Shown here piece after piece: positions 1 through 5,064 of a DNA stretch of 5,064 nucleotides. This DNA is from Gammaproteobacteria bacterium (GTDB taxonomy: Bacteria; Pseudomonadota; Gammaproteobacteria; Pseudomonadales; Azotimanducaceae). The translations under genes and the position numbers were made by a program. The stretch spans positions 1-5,064 of the forward strand of contig JAPOYW010000172.1 of the NCBI GenBank assembly GCA_026706425.1, read 5' to 3'. Under the pieces are notes generated by a model. It made no database searches, was not told the origin of the DNA, and was given only the letters and a program-made list of their open reading frames with translations. Position 1 is the first letter of the stretch; every line of letters begins with the position of its first letter.

Positions 1-1062
1 ACGGCGTCGTTGCCGGAAGGTTCGGGCTACTACCTGGCGAAGCACGGCGTCTACGTATTGGGATCGCTGGCCGTCGTGGCCGGCCTCGCCTGCGTACCGC
101 TCCGGCTGTGGGAAGTCGTGCATATCCCGTGCCTCGTACTCGCGGTCGTACTGTGCGCCTTGGTCTTGGTGCCTGGGGTTTCCCAGGAGATCAACGGCAG
201 CCGGCGCTGGGTCGAGTTGGGTCTCATTCGCCTCCAGCCCGCGGAAGCGGCGAAGTTCCTGGTGGTGGTGTATCTCGCGGGCTGCGTCGCGCGGGCGGGC
301 GACGCCCTGTCGACGCACTGGCAACTGCTGCTCAAGCCCGTCGGCCTGGTCGTGGTCGTCCTGGTGCTGATTCTCTGCCAGCCCGATTTCGGCAGCGTTG
401 TGCTGCTTGCCCTGTTGACCGGCGGCATCCTCTTCCTCGGTGGTGCGAGGTTGCGCGACTTCCTGCTGTTGGCTGTCCTGGGTGGCGTGGCGTTGGCGGC
501 GGTTGCCGTCATCCAGCCCTACCGGGTAGAGCGGTTGATGACGTTCCTGGATCCCTGGGAAACGCCCTTCGGCAGCGGCTATCAACTCACCCAGGCGCTG
601 ATCGCGTTCGGCAGCGGAGGATTCTTCGGGCTCGGCATCGGCGAGGGCGTTCAGAAACTGCTCTATCTGCCCTTTCCGCACAACGACTTCATCTATGCGG
701 TGATCGCCGAGGAACTCGGCATGGTCGGCGCGGTGGCGGTACTTGCCCTGCTCGTGGCGTTGACGGTGCGTATCTGCCGGATCGGGCGGGACGCGGTGGC
801 CGAACGACGAGTCTTCGCCGGTATGGTCGCCTACGGCGCCGCACTGCTGCTGGGGATGCAGACGGTGTTCAACGTCGGCGTGAATACCGGCGTGCTGCCG
901 ACGAAGGGTCTGACGTTGCCGTTCGTCAGCTACGGCGGCAACAGCCTGCTGGTTTGCTCGTCGCTCGTCGCACTGGCTTTGCGCGTGAACTACGAACGCC
1001 GTCGTCCGGCGGTCAGGCCGCGTCCGGAAGCAGCGCCGGAGAGTCTCGATGGCGTCGCCTGA
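1..1062 (+). CDS. ftsW: FtsW, septal peptidoglycan glycosyltransferase (SEDS family), 5' end outside the window
   Basis: FtsW is the inner-membrane SEDS polymerase that links lipid II into septal glycan strands, working with FtsI. The fragment has 353 codons and ends at TGA 1060-1062. The frame is open to base 1, and its first residues (T-A-S-L-P) align with the end of the first membrane segment of E. coli FtsW, so about 65 residues are missing and the TTG at 10-12 is an internal leucine, not the start. Several hydrophobic segments follow. The large periplasmic loop holds FLDPWETPFGSGYQLTQAL and then PHNDFIYAVIAEELG; Asp229 (bases 685-687) aligns with the catalytic Asp297 of E. coli FtsW. The family signature N-x5-G-V-L-P-T-K-G...S-Y-G-G-N-S lies at fragment residues 291-315. 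The C-terminal tail is short, Arg- and Pro-rich and cytoplasmic. RodA is the alternative, but the position beside murC and ftsQAZ favours FtsW. Confidence 0.96.
   Translation, partial: TASLPEGSGYYLAKHGVYVLGSLAVVAGLACVPLRLWEVVHIPCLVLAVVLCALVLVPGVSQEINGSRRWVELGLIRLQPAEAAKFLVVVYLAGCVARAGDALSTHWQLLLKPVGLVVVVLVLILCQPDFGSVVLLALLTGGILFLGGARLRDFLLLAVLGGVALAAVAVIQPYRVERLMTFLDPWETPFGSGYQLTQALIAFGSGGFFGLGIGEGVQKLLYLPFPHNDFIYAVIAEELGMVGAVAVLALLVALTVRICRIGRDAVAERRVFAGMVAYGAALLLGMQTVFNVGVNTGVLPTKGLTLPFVSYGGNSLLVCSSLVALALRVNYERRRPAVRPRPEAAPESLDGVA
1038..1043 (+). promoter_or_regulatory. Ribosome binding site of murC, inside ftsW
   Basis: GGAGAG lies 5 bases before the ATG at 1049 and within the last codons of ftsW. 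It supports 1049 over the in-frame ATG at 1085, which has no comparable purine-rich site upstream. Its place inside ftsW, with the 14-base gene overlap, suggests that murC translation is coupled to ftsW. Confidence 0.7.
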
Positions 1063-2458
1063 ATCGGGTACGGCGGCACTCGGGATGCGCGGCGTCCGGC
1101 GAGCCCATTTCGTTGGCATCGGCGGTGCCGGAATGTCCGGTATCGCCGAGCTGCTGCTCGATCACGGCTACGCGGTTACCGGGTCGGATCTGCAGCGGTC
1201 GGAGGCGACCGCGCGGCTGGCGGCGCGTGGCGCGGCGGTTCGCCATGGCCATGATGCCGAGGCGGTTGCGGGAGCGGATGTGGTCGTCGTGTCGAGCGCG
1301 GTGGACGCCGACAACGTGGAAGTCGCGGCGGCGCATCGACTAGAGATTCCGGTGGTGGCGCGCGCCGAGATGCTCGGTGAGTTGATGCGCCGACGCCAGG
1401 GCATCGCCGTCGCCGGAACCCATGGCAAGACCACCACGGCCAGCTTGATCGCGAGCGTGTTCCAGGCCGGCGGCCTGGATCCGACCTACGTTATCGGGGC
1501 GCCGTTGGCCGACCACGGCGGCAACGCCCGACTGGGATCGGGAACGCACCTGATCGCCGAAGCCGACGAGTCCGATGCGTCGTTCCTGCATCTCGCGCCG
1601 ATCGTGTCGGTCGTCACGAACATCGACCGCGACCACCTGGACGCCTACGACCAGGACTTCGAGCGTCTGCTTGATACGTTCGTCGAATTCGCCCAGCGTC
1701 TGCCCTTCTACGGCTTGGCCGTGGTGTGCGGGGATGATCGATCCGCCGCCGGCATTCTCGGTCGAATCGGCCGTCCATCGCGCAGCTACGGTCTCCACGA
1801 GGGCGTCGACTATCGCGCCGTCGAAGTCGCCGGCGGGGACGGACCATGGGCGTTCACGGCGTTGCGCCCGGACCGGGAAGCGCTCCGCATATCGCTGCCG
1901 CTGCCCGGTTGTCACAACGTGCAGAATGCGCTCGCGGCGGTCGCGGTGGCCACCGAGGAAGGCGTTGCGGACGACGGCATCGTCGCGGGCCTGGAAGGCT
2001 TCCGCGGGGTGAGCCGGCGGTTCGCGACCAGCGCGTGCCGATTCGCGGGGAAGAGCCTGACGCTGGTCGACGACTACGGTCATCACCCCACGGAGATCGA
2101 AGGCGTGGTTCGCACCGCACGCCGGATCTGGCCGGGTCGGCGCATGGTGATGGTCTACCAGCCGCATCGGTATAGCCGGACCCGTGATCTCTACGAGGAA
2201 TTCGTCGATGTGTTGTCGGATTCCGACGAACTGCTCATCGCCGAGGTCTACGCGGCCGGCGAACTTCCGATCGCCGGTGCCGACGGCGCGGCGTTGGCGG
2301 GGGACGTTCGGCTGGCCGACGGGAGTCGCCCCGCGTTTGTGCCCACGCCGGAATCCGCCCTGGAACGCCTGCGGACGGTGGTGGCGGACGGCGACGTGGT
2401 GGTGGTACAGGGCGCGGGCGACATCGCCTGGGTCGGCGAGGCATTGAGGAACGCCTAG
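1049..2458 (+). CDS. murC: MurC, UDP-N-acetylmuramate--L-alanine ligase
   Basis: MurC is the cytoplasmic ATP-dependent ligase that adds L-alanine to UDP-N-acetylmuramic acid, the first amino acid of the peptidoglycan stem peptide. The product has 469 residues (E. coli 491). In order: N-terminal UDP-binding Rossmann motif GIGGAGMSG (residues 23-31) and GSD (45-47); ATP P-loop GTHGKTTT (123-130); EADESD (171-176) and TNIDRDHLD (190-198) of the central domain; PGCHNVQNALAA (286-297); SRRF (322-325); DDYGHHPTE (341-349) and QPHRYSRTRDLY (371-382) of the C-terminal domain; QGAGDI (454-459) near the end. Every motif expected of a working enzyme is present. The start at 1049 overlaps ftsW by 14 bases and has a good ribosome binding site; an alternative ATG at 1085 begins with M-R-G-V-R, matching an internal M-R-x-V-R of E. 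coli MurC. Unlike in E. coli, murG does not precede it and ddl does not follow it. Confidence 0.97.
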   Translation: MASPESGTAALGMRGVRRAHFVGIGGAGMSGIAELLLDHGYAVTGSDLQRSEATARLAARGAAVRHGHDAEAVAGADVVVVSSAVDADNVEVAAAHRLEIPVVARAEMLGELMRRRQGIAVAGTHGKTTTASLIASVFQAGGLDPTYVIGAPLADHGGNARLGSGTHLIAEADESDASFLHLAPIVSVVTNIDRDHLDAYDQDFERLLDTFVEFAQRLPFYGLAVVCGDDRSAAGILGRIGRPSRSYGLHEGVDYRAVEVAGGDGPWAFTALRPDREALRISLPLPGCHNVQNALAAVAVATEEGVADDGIVAGLEGFRGVSRRFATSACRFAGKSLTLVDDYGHHPTEIEGVVRTARRIWPGRRMVMVYQPHRYSRTRDLYEEFVDVLSDSDELLIAEVYAAGELPIAGADGAALAGDVRLADGSRPAFVPTPESALERLRTVVADGDVVVVQGAGDIAWVGEALRNA

Positions 2459-2482
2459 CGGCGCTACGGGGTTCGACGAGCG

Positions 2483-2548
2483 ATGACGATAGTACGGCAC
2501 CAATGGCTGACCCGGGTGACAGCCTTTTGCCGCGGTGAGGCAGACTAG
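2483..2548 (+). other. 21-codon open frame in repeat copy A, possible leader peptide
   Basis: ATG 2483 to TAG 2546-2548 encodes 21 residues, and the TAG abuts the ftsQ ATG in the same frame. The equivalent frame in copy B also has 21 codons. The two share Met1, Arg5, His6, Arg11, Val12, Ala14, Arg17, Gly18 and Ala20 (9 of 21). Against coding, differences between the copies fall about equally on codon positions 1, 2 and 3 (9, 8 and 8), and there is no clear ribosome binding site before the ATG. The frame may simply be carried along by a conserved nucleotide element. If translated, its stop next to the ftsQ start would allow coupling. Confidence 0.25.
2534..2540 (+). promoter_or_regulatory. Ribosome binding site of ftsQ
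   Basis: GGTGAGG ends 8 bases before the ATG at 2549. It is an imperfect but plausible Shine-Dalgarno site. An in-frame TAG directly precedes the ATG, so no earlier start is possible without readthrough. The site lies in the least conserved end of the repeat; copy B has GGACAAG at the same place. Confidence 0.5.
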
Positions 2549-3238
2549 ATGGTCAGGTCGTTGGTGTGGCTCGCGGTTGTCGCCGCCGCCGGTTTCGGGG
2601 GGCTGCGGTTCGCCGAGGCGGTGGCGACGGTCGACGTCGGACTCGTGCGCCTCGAAGGACAACTCACCGTGCCGGAGACTCGGCAGGTGCAGGAGGTCGT
2701 GGACACGGTGTTGGCACGGCCGGGCGCCCATGGCGCCCGGGAAGTGGCTGCGGCCATCGAGTCGATTGGATGGGTGCGCCAGGTGCTGGTGCGGCTGCGA
2801 TGGCCGGACACGCTGCATGTCGCTGTTGTTCGGGACACCTTGGCTGCGGGTTGGGGCGACGATGCGTATCTGACGACGGGCGGCGATGTCGTTCCCGTGC
2901 CATCGGACTCGGGCGTCGGTCCGGATTCCGATCTGCCGATCCTGTCGGGCTCGCTGTCCGACGGCGCCGAGACGATGCGAATCTACAATCTGCTCAATGC
3001 GCCGGCACGAGTTGCCGGCCTTCGCATCGTCCGACTGGACGAGGACGGCGTCGGCAACTGGACCGTCGCGTTCGCCGACGGCCTGGAGGTCGTCCTCGGA
3101 TCGGTGGCGTTGCGAGAGCGCTTCGATCGATTTCTGGTGGTGTATCGCAGCGAACTCGCGGACTCGCCGGAACGCGTTGCCCGCGTCGATGCCCGGTATC
3201 ACACCGGTGTCGCCGTGCGTTGGGATTCGGAAGGTTAG
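2549..3238 (+). CDS. ftsQ: FtsQ, cell division protein (bitopic, POTRA domain)
   Basis: FtsQ is an inner-membrane protein that binds FtsB and FtsL in the periplasm and helps control septal synthesis by FtsWI. The product has 229 residues (E. coli 276). A membrane segment spans about residues 4-19, a POTRA domain about 29-97 (VGLVRLEGQLTV, then IGWVRQVLVRLRWPDTLHV at 73-91), and the beta domain about 98-226, including DLPILSG (128-134). The end, VDARYHTGVAVRW (213-225), aligns with the E. coli strand that contacts FtsB; Tyr217 and Trp225 match Tyr248 and Trp256 there. The cytoplasmic tail is only about three residues, against about 24 in E. coli, and an in-frame TAG abuts the start. The protein ends soon after the conserved strand, without the C-terminal extension of E. 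coli. ftsA follows after 4 bases, so the two are surely co-transcribed. Confidence 0.93.
   Translation: MVRSLVWLAVVAAAGFGGLRFAEAVATVDVGLVRLEGQLTVPETRQVQEVVDTVLARPGAHGAREVAAAIESIGWVRQVLVRLRWPDTLHVAVVRDTLAAGWGDDAYLTTGGDVVPVPSDSGVGPDSDLPILSGSLSDGAETMRIYNLLNAPARVAGLRIVRLDEDGVGNWTVAFADGLEVVLGSVALRERFDRFLVVYRSELADSPERVARVDARYHTGVAVRWDSEG
3229..3234 (+). promoter_or_regulatory. Ribosome binding site of ftsA, inside the end of ftsQ
   Basis: GGAAGG ends 8 bases before the ATG at 3243 and overlaps the last ftsQ codons; a second purine run, AGGA (3237-3240), lies closer. It fixes the ftsA start at 3243 and suggests translational coupling with ftsQ. Confidence 0.65.
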
Positions 3239-3242
3239 GACA

Positions 3243-4466
3243 ATGGGCGGCGAAGGGCAAAGGGTCGTCGGACTGGACATCGGCACCAGCAAGGTGGCGG
3301 CCATCGTTGGCGAGGTGTCGGCATCCGGCGAACTCGAAGTGATCGGCATCGGCTCCCACCATTCGCGGGGCCTGAGAAAGGGCGTCGTCGTGAACATCGA
3401 ATCCACGGTGGAAGCCATCAAGCGAGCCGTCGAGGAGGCGGAGTTGATGGCGGGCTGCGAAATCGACTCGGTCTACGCGGGAATCGCCGGCAGCCACATC
3501 CGAGGCATCAATTCCCACGGCATCGTCGCGATCCGCGATCGCGAGGTGTACGAGCAGGACGTGGACCGCGTGCTCGACGCGGCGCAGGCCGTCGCGATTC
3601 CCGCGGATCAGAAGGTGCTGCACACGCTCCGCCAGCAGTTCCTGGTCGACGACCAGGAGGGCGTCAAGGAACCGCTCGGGATGTCGGGCGTGCGCCTGGA
3701 AGCCAAGGTGCATCTCATAACCTGCGCGGTCAATGCCGCGCAGAACATCGAGAAATGCATCGAACGCTGCGGGCTCATGGTCAACGACATCATTCTCGAA
3801 CAGTTGGCTTCGAGCATGTCCGTGCTTACCGACGACGAACGCGACCTCGGCGTCTGCCTGGTGGACATCGGTGGCGGCACGACGGACATTGCGGTTTTCA
3901 CGAACGGGGCGATTTGCCACACGGCGGTCATTCCCATCGCCGGGGATCAGGTGACCAACGACATCGCGATGGCGCTCAGGACGCCGACCCAGCACGCCGA
4001 GGAGATCAAGATCAAGCACGCCTGCGCCCTGGCCCAGTTGGCGCGGGCGGAGGAGACCATACAGGTTCCCGGCGCCGGTGGCCGGCCGCCGCGGGAACTA
4101 TCGCGCCAAGCGCTCGCCGAGGTCGTGGAGCCCCGCTACGAGGAACTGTTCACCCTCGTGCAGGGGGAACTCAACCGCAGCGGCAACGCCGAGTTGATCG
4201 CTTCCGGTGTGGTCTTGACGGGCGGTTCGGCGAAGATGGAAGGCGTCGTGGAACTGGCCGAAGAGGTGTTTCACATGCCGGTGGACGTCGCCGCGCCGAA
4301 GCGGATCGCCGGCATCGCGGACATTGTGAGCAACCCGATCTACTCTACCGGGGTCGGCTTGCTGATGTATGGAATGGAGCAGGAAAAGGAGAGTGGCCGC
4401 CGTGGTCGCAAGACGAACCGCAGCGGCGCATTCGCACGATTGAGGTCGTGGTTCAATGACCTCTAG
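3243..4466 (+). CDS. ftsA: FtsA, actin-like membrane tether of the Z-ring
   Basis: FtsA is an actin-family ATPase that polymerises on the inner membrane, binds the FtsZ C-terminal tail and recruits later division proteins. The product has 407 residues (E. coli 420). Visible parts: phosphate-1 loop GLDIGTSKVAAIVGEV (10-25); SHTE-like region and the FtsA-specific 1C domain from about residue 80 to 160, ending in SGVRLEAKVHLITC; phosphate-2 loop VDIGGGTTDIAVF (207-219); GGRPPRELSRQALAEVVEPRY (279-299, here with E. coli-like GGRPPR and EPRY); adenosine loop VLTGGSAKMEG (324-334); and a C-terminal amphipathic helix, SGAFARLRSWFNDL (394-407), the membrane-targeting sequence, after a basic linker. 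All nucleotide-binding elements are intact. The reading frame stays open upstream to 2886, but that part overlaps ftsQ and has no FtsA similarity. The start at 3243 is backed by its ribosome binding site and by the 4-base gap to ftsQ. Confidence 0.97.
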   Translation: MGGEGQRVVGLDIGTSKVAAIVGEVSASGELEVIGIGSHHSRGLRKGVVVNIESTVEAIKRAVEEAELMAGCEIDSVYAGIAGSHIRGINSHGIVAIRDREVYEQDVDRVLDAAQAVAIPADQKVLHTLRQQFLVDDQEGVKEPLGMSGVRLEAKVHLITCAVNAAQNIEKCIERCGLMVNDIILEQLASSMSVLTDDERDLGVCLVDIGGGTTDIAVFTNGAICHTAVIPIAGDQVTNDIAMALRTPTQHAEEIKIKHACALAQLARAEETIQVPGAGGRPPRELSRQALAEVVEPRYEELFTLVQGELNRSGNAELIASGVVLTGGSAKMEGVVELAEEVFHMPVDVAAPKRIAGIADIVSNPIYSTGVGLLMYGMEQEKESGRRGRKTNRSGAFARLRSWFNDL

Positions 4467-4484
4467 CGGAGGCACCCGCGCGGA

Positions 4485-4557
4485 ACGAGTGATGGTGACA
4501 ATACGGCATCGGAACTTCATTCGGGTGGGAGCCCCTAGCCGCGGACAAGCACGTTAG
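4485..4557 (+). repeat. Intergenic direct repeat, copy B (upstream of ftsZ)
   Basis: This is the partner of 2476-2548. It begins 18 bases after the ftsA stop (copy A begins 17 bases after the murC stop), so both copies sit at nearly the same distance behind the preceding gene. It ends in TAG, 48 bases before the ftsZ ATG. GCGG just after the ftsA stop (4466-4469) could pair with CCGC at 4539-4542, as in copy A. GCCGC (4538-4542) could instead pair with GCGGC at 4557-4561 just downstream, across a 14-base loop. These pairings are short and I cannot show that they are kept by compensating changes. Confidence 0.75.
4492..4557 (+). other. 21-codon open frame in repeat copy B, possible leader peptide
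   Basis: ATG 4492 to TAG 4555-4557 encodes 21 residues at the same place in the repeat as the frame before ftsQ. It keeps Arg5-His6, Arg11-Val12, Ala14, Arg17-Gly18 and Ala20. It is in frame with ftsZ, but a TGA at 4567-4569 also lies between them. GGAG at 4468-4471 is about 20 bases from the ATG, too far to serve as a usual ribosome binding site. Only two codon changes between the copies are synonymous (His6, Gly18), so selection on a peptide is not shown. Confidence 0.22.
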
Positions 4558-4570
4558 CGGCAGCGATGAC
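4555..4570 (+). repeat. Possible truncated third repeat fragment before ftsZ
   Basis: TAGCGGC followed directly by AGCGATGAC combines the first 7 bases of the murC-ftsQ gap (2456-2462) with a 9-base string of copy A (2479-2487), as if about 16 bases between them had been lost. Further on, TTGACAAGGATG (4589-4600) weakly resembles CTGACCCGGGTG (2507-2518) at almost the same spacing. Short matches like these could be chance. Confidence 0.2.
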
Positions 4571-4593
4571 ACTCGGGTTTGAAATCAGTTGAC

Positions 4594-4598
4594 AAGGA
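4594..4598 (+). promoter_or_regulatory. Ribosome binding site of ftsZ
   Basis: AAGGA ends 7 bases before the ATG at 4606, the best Shine-Dalgarno match and spacing in this gap. It favours 4606 over the in-frame GTG at 4600, which is too close to it. Confidence 0.75.
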
Positions 4599-4605
4599 TG
4601 TGGAA

Positions 4606-5064
4606 ATGACTACGACGACGGACATGCCATTCGAGCTGGTCGACAATCCCACGCGCAGCGCGGTGATCAAGGTGATCGGCGTGGGCGGCGGGGGCGGCAA
4701 CGCCGTTAGGCACATGATCGCGAGCGGCGTGCAGGGTGTCGACTTCGTCGCGGCCAATACGGACTCGCAGGCGCTCGGCACTCTTCAGGGACCGACGACC
4801 CTTCAATTGGGTGCTGAAATCACCAAGGGTCTCGGTGCCGGCACCAGCCCGGAAGTGGGGCGCCAATCGGCCATCGAGGACCGCGATAGGATCCACGACG
4901 TGCTGGCCGGGGCCGACATGGTGTTCATCACGGCGGGCATGGGCGGCGGTACCGGAACCGGCGCGGCCCCGGTGGTGGCCGAGGTCGCCAAGGAGATCGG
5001 CGCCTTGGCCGTCGCCGTGGTGACCAAGCCGTTCGAGTTCGAAAACCGCACCAAGGTCGCGGAA
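4606..5064 (+). CDS. ftsZ: FtsZ, tubulin-like division GTPase, 3' end outside the window
   Basis: FtsZ is the GTPase that assembles into the cytoplasmic Z-ring and recruits the divisome through FtsA. The window holds the first 153 codons, and the frame runs open to the last base. The N-terminal half of the GTPase domain is clear: IKVIGVGGGGGNAV (21-34), NTDSQAL (51-57), ITKGLGAGTSPEVGR (72-86), the ribose and phosphate loop ADMVFITAGMGGGTGTGAAP (103-122) with the tubulin signature GGGTGTG at 113-119, and VAVVTKPFEFE (136-146). The lead-in before the domain, including a Thr run at residues 2-5, is roughly eight residues longer than in E. coli. The GTPase T7 loop, the linker and the FtsA-binding tail lie beyond the window. 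ftsZ follows ftsA after 139 bases that hold repeat copy B, so it may have extra control separate from ftsA. Confidence 0.97.
   Translation, partial: MTTTTDMPFELVDNPTRSAVIKVIGVGGGGGNAVRHMIASGVQGVDFVAANTDSQALGTLQGPTTLQLGAEITKGLGAGTSPEVGRQSAIEDRDRIHDVLAGADMVFITAGMGGGTGTGAAPVVAEVAKEIGALAVAVVTKPFEFENRTKVAE

Larger units (their letters stand above)
2476..2548 (+). repeat. Intergenic direct repeat, copy A (upstream of ftsQ)
   Basis: This fills most of the 90-base gap between murC and ftsQ. It aligns without gaps to 4485-4557: 47 of 73 bases are identical by hand count, and 18 of the 26 differences are transitions. The best conserved blocks are ACGAGyGATG at the start, TACGGCA, CGGGTG, AGCC, GCCGCGG, and TAG at the end. 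The similarity may reach back to the murC stop codon, since both gaps begin TAGCGG, but the 17-18 bases between match poorly. GCGGC at 2458-2462 could pair with GCCGC at 2529-2533. The copy ends exactly at the ATG of ftsQ and contains that gene's ribosome binding site. Its function is unknown to me; a regulatory DNA site, an RNA leader or a dispersed intergenic repeat are all possible. Confidence 0.75.

Noticed and set aside
10..12. TTG as the start codon of ftsW
   Set aside because: The frame is open to the window edge and the residues before and after align inside FtsW, so the true start lies upstream of the window.
108..1343. A 411-codon + strand frame overlapping ftsW and murC
   Set aside because: It is the out-of-frame reading of ftsW and murC, with an Arg- and Gly-rich, low-complexity product.
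2488..2493. GATAGT (and GACAAT at the same place in copy B) as a conserved -10 box
   Set aside because: No matching -35 element is found at proper spacing in either copy. A promoter here is possible but the sequence does not show it.
2505..2528. Rho-independent terminator before ftsQ: GGCTG, 10-base loop, CAGCC, then TTTT
   Set aside because: The stem has only 5 pairs, the T run is short, copy B does not preserve the pairing, and ending transcription inside this gene run is unlikely.
2886..3242. A 119-codon N-terminal extension of FtsA
   Set aside because: This part overlaps ftsQ in another frame, has no FtsA similarity, and the ATG at 3243 has its own ribosome binding site.
1340..3421. A 693-codon open frame on the - strand across murC and ftsQ
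   Set aside because: It lies opposite genes with unmistakable family motifs, spans the gap between them, and its protein is rich in Arg, His, Asp and Ala with no recognisable domain. Long antisense frames are common in GC-rich genes.
2994..4019. A 341-codon open frame on the - strand opposite ftsQ and ftsA
   Set aside because: Same reasoning: a GC-driven shadow of ftsA with no motif of its own.
4589..4594. TTGACA as the -35 box of an ftsZ promoter
   Set aside because: No -10-like hexamer lies about 17 bases downstream, and that position is already inside ftsZ.
1..5064. A new defence, mobile or biosynthetic system
   Set aside because: All long genes are standard division and cell wall genes, with no transposase, integrase, array or accessory gene in sight.

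Overview
The window is a stretch of the bacterial division and cell wall (dcw) cluster, all on the + strand: ftsW (5' end cut by the window) - murC - ftsQ - ftsA - ftsZ (3' end cut by the window). The DNA is GC-rich. By eye the proteins resemble E. coli FtsW, MurC, FtsQ, FtsA and FtsZ closely enough to align over most of their length. That points to a GC-rich proteobacterium, most likely a gammaproteobacterium. This placement rests on remembered reference sequences, not on a search.

Layout: 1-1062 encodes the C-terminal five sixths of FtsW. murC (1049-2458) overlaps it by 14 bases. A 90-base gap follows, then ftsQ (2549-3238), ftsA after only 4 bases (3243-4466), a 139-base gap, and the first 153 codons of ftsZ (4606 to the end). 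Together the genes cover the last cytoplasmic steps of peptidoglycan precursor synthesis (MurC), septal glycan polymerisation (FtsW), the periplasmic regulator of the divisome (FtsQ), the membrane anchor of the Z-ring (FtsA) and the Z-ring itself (FtsZ). Compared with the E. coli order, murG is absent between ftsW and murC, and no murB or ddl lies between murC and ftsQ.

The one structure not explained by these genes is a diverged direct repeat. The gap before ftsQ (2476-2548) and the gap before ftsZ (4485-4557) align without any gap over 73 bases, with 47 identities by hand count; 18 of the 26 differences are transitions. Each copy also holds a 21-codon ATG...TAG frame at the same place. The substitutions show no third-position excess, so a DNA or RNA element is better supported than a conserved peptide. 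I see no mobile element, tRNA, rRNA or CRISPR array, and no defence or other accessory system; apart from the repeat pair this is core, housekeeping sequence.
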